From positions 1 to 57,677 of the forward strand of contig PXBG01000108.1 in NCBI GenBank assembly GCA_003566995.1: DNA of 57,677 nt. The letters are read 5' to 3'. Position numbers and translations under genes: made by a program. The stretch is from Syntrophobacteraceae bacterium (lineage in GTDB: Bacteria; Desulfobacterota; Syntrophobacteria; Syntrophobacterales; Syntrophobacteraceae). Of the stretch, positions 1 to 6,189 are shown one piece after another (position 1 is the first letter of the stretch; each line of letters opens with the position of its first letter). Under the pieces are notes generated by a model. That model did not search any database and was not told the DNA's origin. It was given only the letters and a program-made list of their open reading frames with translations.

Positions 1-109
1 CCTCACTGGTGTTTTCATAGATGAGAATACCACGATCCACTCCGGGAAGTTTTTCCCCGTGGCGGGTCCATTCCTTGAATTTTGACTTCAGGTACGACAC
101 CAAGCCCAT
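1..109 (-). CDS. DUF3343 / Se-S carrier-like protein, N-terminal part
   Basis: Only the first 36 codons lie in the window and the gene runs off the left edge. The ATG is at 109-107, two bases after the stop of the TusA-like gene, and the end of that gene supplies a purine-rich AGAGAG ribosome site. The visible protein has a basic amphipathic start (MGLVSYLKSKFKEW) followed by RGILIYENTSE, which resembles the first strand and turn of DUF3343 proteins, small proteins proposed as Se/S carriers. The family call rests on this short match and on the neighbours: yedE, tusA-like and DUF3343 often occur together in selenium-related loci. It could instead be an unrelated small protein. Confidence 0.5.
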   Translation of the reverse strand, partial: MGLVSYLKSKFKEWTRHGEKLPGVDRGILIYENTSE

Positions 110-111
110 TA

Positions 112-330
112 TTACTCTCTTGTGACCAGGATTTTGTAGCCCTCCTCTTCCGACTGCACCGCTTTGACGGTGCAGCCCTGGCTCTCCACTGCACGGCTGA
201 CATTTTCCTTGGAAGTGTCCGTGTCCACCAGGATGACAATCTCAGGGTCCGAACCGGACTTGATCTCCTTGAGGGTTGCAAGGACGGGCTGGGGACAGGA
301 AAGACCTCTCGCATCGATGGTCACGGCCAT
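112..330 (-). CDS. TusA/SirA-family sulfur (or selenium) carrier protein
   Basis: This 72-residue protein has the length and fold signature of the TusA/SirA/YedF family: a beta start (VTIDARGL) followed by the CPxP motif at residues 12-15 (CPQP), whose Cys12 carries persulfide sulfur or selenium. It is a cytoplasmic carrier that passes the chalcogen between partners. It lies 145 nt downstream of the YedE transporter gene and 2 nt upstream of the DUF3343 start, on the same strand, so a yedE-tusA-DUF3343 operon is likely. Family membership is clear. A role in selenium rather than sulfur traffic is inferred from the type of YedE next to it. Confidence 0.9.
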   Translation of the reverse strand: MAVTIDARGLSCPQPVLATLKEIKSGSDPEIVILVDTDTSKENVSRAVESQGCTVKAVQSEEEGYKILVTRE

Positions 331-475
331 TTTTCATCTCCTCGTTCGCTGATCGTTCTCGTGGAATATTTTTCCGTTTGCAACCGTTATATTCATGAAG
401 AAACAATTGTTCACAGGTCCACAGCTCCCGTGGACATCCACAATGCCCTTTTGCCCCTTCTGAAACAGGCTTCCC

Positions 476-1570
476 TCAACGCCCTGTCTGCCGCATGGTG
501 AAACCGATGAAAAGACACACGGCCATGCCCACAATCACTGCCGCGGCCCCGTAGGGACCAAGTCCCGCCGGGGAACTGGCGAGCCCGAAATTGTGAGCCA
601 CACCTGCACCCACGATCATTCCCATGACGAAAACGGCTGCATCGCCATCCCCCTCCCCGGCCAGGAAGAGCTGCCGCCCGGGACAGCCCCCCGCCAGTGC
701 GAAGGCCAAGCCGGCGAGCGTCATGCCCGCAAAATTCCACAGGTGCAGCGTGTGGGCCACGGGCTGGTCCGCAAAGCCCGGATGAAACTGCCCAAGAACC
801 AGGTTGGTGATGAAGGCGAAGACCACCAGGGCGACAAAGCCTCCAAAAAGGTGGGTCTGACGAAAGAGAATCAGGTCGCGCACAGCTCCCATGGTGCAAA
901 AGCGGCTTCGCTGCGCTGCAAAACCGATGAGCAGCCCCGCAGCCAGTGACACGGCCAGGGGAGCATACATGGAACCCGGCCCCGTTTGGCTGTAAAAGAG
1001 AACGCCACTTTGAGCCTCGCCAGGCACCTTGGGAAAGATGAGCATCAGCGCGAGAAATCCCAACATGGTCAGGGGCAGAAGCCATCCCACACTGGCGTGG
1101 GTTTTCTGCACGCGCCCCAGGTTGTAGCCCGATTTCAGAAAGAGCGTTCCCACCCAGATTCCAAAAGAGAGGCCGGCCAGGCCCAGGATGGCATTTCCAT
1201 CACCGCCCGCCAGGCGGAGAGCGGCGCGCCAGGGACATCCCAAAAACACCAGTGCTCCGATCATGGCAAAAACGCCCAGCACAAAGCGTGCGATGGGCGC
1301 CGACCCGACCCTGGACCGGTATTCCCTGAAGAGATAGGCGGCCATCAGGGATCCCAGGACAAAACCGATGATCTCCGGGCGCATGTACTGGACCACCGAA
1401 GCCCGGTGAAAACCCAGAGCCCCGGAAATGTCCCGCTCAAAACAGGCCACACAGACCCCCATGTTGCCGGGGTTGCCCCAATACTGGAGCAAAGGAGCCA
1501 TGACTCCGATAAGCACCCCCACACCGATAACCCCCCATCGTGTGGCCAGCCAGTTCTTGCCCATATCCAT
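476..1570 (-). CDS. yedE: YedE-type (DUF395) sulfur/selenium transporter
   Basis: The 364-residue polytopic inner-membrane protein has about ten hydrophobic segments and the cysteine motifs of YeeE/YedE importers: GVCVACFERD (Cys40, Cys43), GCPWR (Cys112), RSRFCTMG (Cys225) and GGCPGR (Cys296). These repeat in each half, as in thiosulfate-transporting YeeE. The sequence around Cys40 and the following QYMRPEIIG match the subfamily usually annotated as putative selenium transporter YedE. The ATG at 1570 is preferred over an upstream in-frame ATG because GGAGG stands four bases before it; a second ATG follows two codons later. It is the first gene of the presumed yedE-tusA-DUF3343 operon. The substrate (selenium species or thiosulfate) cannot be told from sequence. 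Confidence 0.9.
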   Translation of the reverse strand: MDMGKNWLATRWGVIGVGVLIGVMAPLLQYWGNPGNMGVCVACFERDISGALGFHRASVVQYMRPEIIGFVLGSLMAAYLFREYRSRVGSAPIARFVLGVFAMIGALVFLGCPWRAALRLAGGDGNAILGLAGLSFGIWVGTLFLKSGYNLGRVQKTHASVGWLLPLTMLGFLALMLIFPKVPGEAQSGVLFYSQTGPGSMYAPLAVSLAAGLLIGFAAQRSRFCTMGAVRDLILFRQTHLFGGFVALVVFAFITNLVLGQFHPGFADQPVAHTLHLWNFAGMTLAGLAFALAGGCPGRQLFLAGEGDGDAAVFVMGMIVGAGVAHNFGLASSPAGLGPYGAAAVIVGMAVCLFIGFTMRQTGR

Positions 1571-2160
1571 TTCCCCTCCATGAAAGCAATGAGTTCCCGA
1601 CAACCGTGCACATCAAATCAACGGAGATTTCTAATCACCATTTTCCAATAAATGCAAAAAGGTAATTTTGATCGGAAAACCAGCTTCCATGGGTCAAAAC
1701 TATCAAAGGAGCTGCATGAGTTTTAGAACTCACAAATGGGGGAACATGTGATAGAATGAATTTTGAAAGAATTTTTGAGGCTTGAAAAACATGAATCACA
1801 AGCCACTGGAATGAGATGCGGATGAACGTGCTGAAGTGGGGGAAAATCCCGAAGGGTTGATCCGAGTGCTGAGTCTCACCAGATTTCGCACCTTTGGGAT
1901 AGCTGGGTAGATAACGCGAAGCCGGCGTTGAATTCACCGGCACCGGACGCTGATGAGTTCATCTTGAACAGCCTGCAAAACCCCACCCCGGCCGGTCTTT
2001 CCCATGCGGCAAAAAAGGCTTCATTCACCACCCGGCCCACACGCACACCGAGTCTCTCGCTTGTTAAAACGCTGGATAATATTAAAATTTCGTCAGGATA
2101 ACTCATTTCGGGCAGCCGGTTCACCGCGACACTTTATATTTTCAACAGGAGGAATGCGCT
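1571..2160. other. Intergenic region between divergent yedE and DUF169 gene
   Basis: I see no convincing gene here. It contains a short palindrome, TGAGTT-TTAG-AACTCA at 1717-1732, and AT-rich stretches that could hold promoters for the two divergent genes. Open frames on the minus strand (1635-1943 and 1876-2124) have no ribosome site or recognisable protein character. Confidence 0.4.
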
Positions 2161-2934
2161 ATGAATTATGAAGAAATGCAGGATTTATTGATGAAGGAAC
2201 TGCGGCTCTATCATTACCCTGTGGCCGTCAAGTTCTTCTTTGACTCAGCGGAGTTGGACCACTTCCAGAAAAATGCCGGCGAGATCCACACCCCGGTCAA
2301 GCCCATGACCTTCTGTCAATGGGAACTGGCAGCGCGCATGAAGGGACAGATCGTCTTCTCGGACGTCAACGGCCTGGGCTGCACCAATGCCCGGTACAGC
2401 TTCGGTTGGAAAGATCTGGACAAAGACGAAATCAAGAGCCACGCCAAGTACACCCGGGACCTGGATCAGGCTGAGCGCTTCGTGAAATCCAAACCCCGCC
2501 TTCCGCAGGGCTTGCTTGGAGTCGCATTGGCCCCGCTGGGGAAAGTGGATGGCCTTTACGAACCTGACACGGTCCATTTCTACTGCGACAACATGCAGGC
2601 CTACCATTTGGCAGTGGATTACATGGCGGCCACGGACACTCATCCGCTGCGCCCAAGCATCACCATGAACTCGTCGGCTTGCGGCGGCAACGTCTATTCC
2701 TTGATCGAGCAAACGTTCAACATGCTGCCCGCTTGCTCAGGCAGTTACAACGCCGGCAAGACCGAACGGGGGGAGATCAACGTTATGATTCCCGGAAAGC
2801 AGTTCACGTCAGTGGTCAACCGCCTGATGGACCGCATCCGCGCCAGCAGCAGTTCCATCACCCGCCCCGGCGACGGATTCCCCGGGGCCGATATCTGCAA
2901 GAACTGCCCGTTGATCGTTTTCAAGAAAAAATAA
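2161..2934 (+). CDS. DUF169 family protein
   Basis: A 257-residue soluble protein that belongs to DUF169, a family common in anaerobes and archaea with no firmly assigned biochemical function. It has the family's spread of conserved cysteines: Cys52, Cys74 (GLGCTNARY), Cys174 (NSSACGGN), Cys192 and a C-terminal CKNCP (Cys246, Cys249), which suggests metal or cluster binding. There is no signal peptide. The ATG at 2161 has a strong AGGAGGA site six to ten bases upstream. The gene stands alone, with long non-coding stretches on both sides, so context gives no functional hint. Confidence 0.88.
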   Translation: MNYEEMQDLLMKELRLYHYPVAVKFFFDSAELDHFQKNAGEIHTPVKPMTFCQWELAARMKGQIVFSDVNGLGCTNARYSFGWKDLDKDEIKSHAKYTRDLDQAERFVKSKPRLPQGLLGVALAPLGKVDGLYEPDTVHFYCDNMQAYHLAVDYMAATDTHPLRPSITMNSSACGGNVYSLIEQTFNMLPACSGSYNAGKTERGEINVMIPGKQFTSVVNRLMDRIRASSSSITRPGDGFPGADICKNCPLIVFKKK

Positions 2935-3050
2935 GGAAACTCAGGCCAGGTAAAGGTCTGCTGCACAGCAACCCGAACCCTGGCCTCGAGACAGCTCCAC
3001 CCCGGGCATGTTCCACAGCCGTGGAATAACCAACCCTTCACCGGAACCCC

Positions 3051-3156
3051 GAAGCTTCGTTTCCGGGGTCGGACCAAGTCAACCCATTGCGAAGCTTCGT
3101 TTCCGGGGTCGGACCAAGTCGCTTCGTTTCCGGGGTCGGACCAAGTCAACCCATTG
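3051..3156. repeat. Three direct copies of a 27-bp repeat
   Basis: Identical 27-bp units lie at 3054-3080, 3094-3120 and 3121-3147. Each begins GCTTCGTTTCC and ends GGGGTCGGACCAAGTC, and holds the small dyad GGTC-G-GACC. Copies 1 and 2 are preceded by GAA; copies 1 and 3 are followed by AACCCATTG, so the pattern is repeat-spacer-repeat-repeat. Three copies with one missing spacer argue against a CRISPR array. The array sits at the left edge of the accessory region, 350 nt upstream of the retron promoter, and its origin is unknown. Confidence 0.9.
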
Positions 3157-3495
3157 AGATTCTGCAGGAAAGATCCCCAAACAGCCCAATATTTGGTGCT
3201 ATAGTTCAATTTTTGAGGTCAAAATCAAGCCCAGGCTTCTGCTCTTCCTGCAAAAGACAGAGCGTGTGGCGTGCTCTGGCGGTGCTTTGCCCGGCCGCCA
3301 CACTCCCAAACTTTCCAGGCCCATTCGAAGAACGATTCACTGCCAAAATCAACTGGAAGGGCACTTTTTGGCAAAGCCGCTCCAAAGACAAATTTTTTGA
3401 ATCTTCCCTCACGTGACGCGACCTTCCCCTGCCAAGGCAATTCTTCTACTGTTTCGGGCATTTTATGGGATTTTACAAAACGACTCAAAAACACC

Positions 3496-3525
3496 TTGAC
3501 TTTTGTATTGCTTTTTACTTATATA
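3496..3525 (+). promoter_or_regulatory. Candidate sigma70 promoter of the retron operon
   Basis: TTGACT at 3496-3501 and TATATA at 3520-3525 are separated by 18 bp (17 bp if TTATAT is used), inside an AT-rich stretch unlike the surrounding DNA. It would start transcription around 3532, about 60 nt before the Tat/zinc-ribbon ORF. A single transcript could carry this ORF, the msr-msd RNA, the RT and the two downstream genes. Confidence 0.55.
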
Positions 3526-3592
3526 AAGGAAAGTTTTATGGAGCACTCCGCCAAAAGGTCTTTTTCCTCCCCCCACACCCACTGGAGCAGGA

Positions 3593-3964
3593 ATGAATCG
3601 ACGGCAATTCATGCAAGGAACCGCAGGCACGGCCATCTGTCTCGGTTCTCTCTGGCTGCCCATCAAACACCACCCCTCGCTGCACTGTGGGCGGTGCGGA
3701 GCGCCACACAGGGCCCCAAGCGGGCTCCTCCTCTCCCTGCTCCGTGAACCCGTCCGTTATTGCACCAACTGCGGAGTGGATCTGACGACCCTGAAACACA
3801 ACCTTCCGTGCCACGAGTACTTGCAATGCCTGGCCCGGGACGCAGCGATGTGCCATCAGGACCAGCCTGAACAGGGCACCTGCTTTCGGATTCCTTTTCC
3901 AAAGGGGAAAAACCTGCCGGGCCACAACAGGAGCACCTTTTCCCTGACCAGCCTTAACTTTTGA
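3593..3964 (+). CDS. Small Tat-signal, zinc-ribbon-like protein of the retron locus
   Basis: A 123-residue protein I cannot assign to a named family. It begins MNRRQFMQG followed by a hydrophobic stretch to about residue 23, a good twin-arginine (Tat) export signal with Arg3-Arg4. Two CxxC knuckles follow, CGRC (32-35) and CTNC (57-60), suggesting a zinc ribbon or rubredoxin-like metal site, then further cysteines at 73, 79, 87 and 97. GGAG at 3584-3587 is five bases before the ATG. Its stop codon (3962-3964) lies inside the first arm of the retron RNA repeat, so translation ends exactly where the msr-msd begins. Tat export would imply folding or metal loading before export. The alternative is a cytoplasmic protein with a misleading N-terminus. 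Confidence 0.65.
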   Translation: MNRRQFMQGTAGTAICLGSLWLPIKHHPSLHCGRCGAPHRAPSGLLLSLLREPVRYCTNCGVDLTTLKHNLPCHEYLQCLARDAAMCHQDQPEQGTCFRIPFPKGKNLPGHNRSTFSLTSLNF

Positions 3965-4089
3965 CGCCGGGATTCCTTTTTTAGAGATTTTGCCATGGCG
4001 GTACGCCATGCGGGACGTTTACATACTCCGTACCACGGGGACTCTCTCCCCGTGGTTGAGTGAAAAGTAATGACGGGTCCCGGCGTCAA
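3961..4089 (+). ncRNA. Retron msr-msd non-coding RNA
   Basis: A perfect 12-bp inverted repeat, TTGACGCCGGGA at 3961-3972 (a1) and TCCCGGCGTCAA at 4078-4089 (a2), encloses 105 nt and lies 18 nt upstream of the RT start, the standard place for retron RNA. Two U-G pairs and one C-G pair could lengthen the stem to 15. Inside are two clean hairpins: CATGGCG-GTA-CGCCATG (3994-4010), an msr-like stem-loop, and ACCACGGGG-ACTCTCT-CCCCGTGGT (4032-4056), a likely msd stem. A TTAGAG sequence just after a1 (3981-3986) resembles the TTAGC context of the branching guanosine in known retrons, making G3984 a candidate 2'-OH priming site. At about 129 nt it is short for a retron RNA. The exact msr/msd border cannot be fixed by eye. 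Confidence 0.82.
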
Positions 4090-4112
4090 TTTTTTCAATC
4101 AATGGGGTGCCC

Positions 4113-5321
4113 ATGCAAAAAATTTCGCCTGAGAAAAAGAACTGTTATCTCGAGAACCTGAGGCTGGTCAATGAACAGGCCGGAGTCGAGCAAGAGCTGG
4201 TCGATCTCATCGAAGCCTTCGCCGCCATGGAACTGGACCGGGGCGGCCCCGTCAAGCTGCCTCCCTCACGGCCTTCACGCCTTGGCAAAAGTGTCCGGCA
4301 GTTTCTATTCCAAAACCAGCACCTTCCCCCACCGGCTCTCGACTTCATGGCCGCATACTGCCAGCGCATTCATGAACAGGGTGCGGTCTTCATCCTCAAT
4401 CCGGACCACTTGGCCAAAACGCTCTCGCTCACACCGAAGCAGCTCCATCAATTGGCTGCCAGCGCCGAAAACCAATACCACGCATTCCGGATTCCCAAAA
4501 GGGACGGGTCCCTTCGCACCCTTCAAGCTCCTCAACCGTTGCTGAAGAACACTCAACGCTCCATTCTTGACGAGATCCTTGCCTTTGTTCCTCTCAATCC
4601 TCACGCGGAGGGCTTCCGCCCTCACCACTCCATCCTCACCAACAGCCGCCGGCATGTGGGTCAAAAAGTGGTCGTCAAACTTGACATTGAGGATTTCTTT
4701 CCCAGCATTGGCGCCCAGCGAATTCACGGACTGTTTGCCCGGCTGGGATACCCCCGCCAGGTGACCTGGCTGCTCAAGAGGCTGACCACATGCCGTGGAG
4801 CGCTGCCCACGGGAGCGCCCACCAGCCCAGCCCTGTCCAACCTGGTGTGCCGGCGGCTGGACCGCAGGCTTTCAGCCATCGGGAATAAAATGGACTTTGC
4901 CTACTCGCGCTATGCCGACGACATCACCCTTTCCAGCCAAAACCCTCGAATGGTTCAGCTCCTGCCCTTTATTCGGGAAGTCGTTGGCGAGGAAGGGTTC
5001 CATTTCAAGGCGTCCAAAACCCGCATTTTGAGAGATGGGGGCCGGCAGAAAGTCACAGGGATTGTGGTCAACACCCGCCCCAACATTGCGCGGCAAGAAA
5101 TCCGCACACTCCGGGCAATCCTTCACAACTGCCAAAAGGGCCATCTTCACCATCAAGCTCACCATTACGCCAGGGCAAGAGGTGTGAAGAATCCCCGGGA
5201 GTACTCCCTTTCAAGCTTTCAGGCTTCCCTGCGCGGCAAGATCAACCATGTCCGGGCTATCAACCCCGGGATGGGCGATCAGCTCATGCGCGATTTTCTG
5301 GCCATCAATTTTTCAGGATAG
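4113..5321 (+). CDS. Retron-type reverse transcriptase
   Basis: The reading frame opens at GTG 4107 (404 residues), but ATG 4113 (402 residues) fits a GGGG site better. Numbered from GTG, about 110 residues of N-terminal extension come before RT block 1 (FRIPKRDGSLRTLQAPQ, near 127-143). Next are HAEGFRPHHSI, the retron-specific region X as NSRRH (179-183, the family's NAxxH), block 3 KLDIEDFFPSI with catalytic Asp193, GALPTGAPTSPALSNL (231-246), the active-site YADD (269-272), and region Y KVTGIVVN with the retron VTG motif (316-318). All three catalytic aspartates are present, so it should be active. It makes msDNA from the adjacent RNA in the cytoplasm. The nucleosidase-like gene starts 5 nt after its stop, so the two are almost certainly cotranslated. 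Confidence 0.95.
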   Translation: MQKISPEKKNCYLENLRLVNEQAGVEQELVDLIEAFAAMELDRGGPVKLPPSRPSRLGKSVRQFLFQNQHLPPPALDFMAAYCQRIHEQGAVFILNPDHLAKTLSLTPKQLHQLAASAENQYHAFRIPKRDGSLRTLQAPQPLLKNTQRSILDEILAFVPLNPHAEGFRPHHSILTNSRRHVGQKVVVKLDIEDFFPSIGAQRIHGLFARLGYPRQVTWLLKRLTTCRGALPTGAPTSPALSNLVCRRLDRRLSAIGNKMDFAYSRYADDITLSSQNPRMVQLLPFIREVVGEEGFHFKASKTRILRDGGRQKVTGIVVNTRPNIARQEIRTLRAILHNCQKGHLHHQAHHYARARGVKNPREYSLSSFQASLRGKINHVRAINPGMGDQLMRDFLAINFSG

Positions 5322-5326
5322 TATCC

Positions 5327-6154
5327 GTGCGCCTGTCTGCTGCTTGCGCTGAGCAAAGGAAGGGTCTTTTCAAGGCCGCCACCATCGGGGGCCTGGGTTG
5401 CGTTCTTCTGCTGTGGGCCATGGCGGCTCATGCAAAAACGGGGATCATCGTGGCCCGAACGGACACATTTGCCGCCATCAAAAATCTCCTGAGCAACGTC
5501 AGTGTGCAAGATCACGCAGGCCGGCAATATGCGGCCGGGACATACGGGAAAAGAGGAATCGTCCTGGTCCGTTCGCCCATGGGCAAAGTGAACAACGCCC
5601 TCACCACTCAAATTCTTCTTTCCCGATTCGAGATCGACTCCGTGATTTCCATCGCTCCCGCAGGCGCGGTGGCAGAGGGCCTGGAGGCGGGCACCATCAT
5701 CCTGGCGGCAAAGGTCTTTCAGCACGATTTCGGCACGGAAAAACCCTATGGCTTTATCTGGAGCAAGGCCCCTGACGGCCATGGCTGGACCGAGGAGGGA
5801 TACCACGCACACCTCCAAAGGGAACCTTTGCACAGGAAACTTCAAAGACTTGCGGCAAGGGAGGGCTGGCCGCTCGCCGTCGGCACTGTGGTCAGTGGAG
5901 ACCAGTTCATCACTTGCCGCTCCAAAAGGGCTTGGCTCCAAAAAAAATTCGACGCGGCAGCAGTGGACATGAGTGCAGCCGCCATCGTCCAAACCTGTTT
6001 TGCCAACCGAGTGGTCTGCGCAATCATCAGAGTCATCACCGACCAGGCGGATGAGTCGGCCCGAAGCGACTTTGAGGCGTCCTTTCATGCCGGTGGTCTT
6101 TGGCCGGATCCTCGAAAGCTCTTCAGGGCTCTCACTGCCAACACAGATTCCTGA
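5327..6154 (+). CDS. Exported nucleoside phosphorylase/nucleosidase-fold protein
   Basis: A 275-residue protein of the PNP_UDP_1 fold, closest in pattern to MTA/SAH nucleosidases. A hydrophobic segment ending AMAAHA (about 19-36) looks like a Sec signal peptide. The family order follows: a glycine loop with SPMGKVNNA, IAPAGAVAEGLEAGTI, VVSGDQFI (188-195), VDMSAAAI (213-220) and ITDQAD (237-242). Asp239 matches the catalytic acid of MTA/SAH nucleosidase, but Ser216 replaces the Glu of the usual DME motif that holds the ribose hydroxyls, and the N-terminal MEEE glutamate is also absent. Specificity is therefore probably altered, or activity lost. The start is GTG 5327, with AGGA eight bases upstream inside the end of the RT gene. 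Tight coupling to the RT makes it a candidate retron effector or regulator, though its export signal is odd for that role. Confidence 0.82.
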   Translation: MRLSAACAEQRKGLFKAATIGGLGCVLLLWAMAAHAKTGIIVARTDTFAAIKNLLSNVSVQDHAGRQYAAGTYGKRGIVLVRSPMGKVNNALTTQILLSRFEIDSVISIAPAGAVAEGLEAGTIILAAKVFQHDFGTEKPYGFIWSKAPDGHGWTEEGYHAHLQREPLHRKLQRLAAREGWPLAVGTVVSGDQFITCRSKRAWLQKKFDAAAVDMSAAAIVQTCFANRVVCAIIRVITDQADESARSDFEASFHAGGLWPDPRKLFRALTANTDS

Positions 6155-6189
6155 AGGATTCTTCCGTTGCTCCACTCATGAGGGTTCCC

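Larger units (their letters stand above)
2935..3592. other. Non-coding region left of the retron
   Basis: Apart from the triplicated repeat (3051-3156) and the promoter near 3496-3525, I recognise nothing. A short inverted repeat TTCCAC-AGCC-GTGGAA follows the DUF169 gene near 3010-3026 but lacks a T-run, so it is a poor terminator candidate. Confidence 0.4.

Noticed and set aside
1876-2124. 82-codon minus-strand frame upstream of the DUF169 gene
   Set aside because: No ribosome site and no recognisable protein features; probably chance.
3051-3156. CRISPR array
   Set aside because: Only three units, one pair has no spacer and the same 9-bp flank follows two copies.
2938-3592. Attachment-site copy of the ssrA 3' end
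   Set aside because: I searched by eye for the GGGTTCAACTCCCGCC region and found no copy here or elsewhere in the window.
5279-6175. 298-codon open frame antisense to the nucleosidase-like gene
   Set aside because: The plus-strand frame has domain motifs, a signal peptide and a ribosome site; this one has none.
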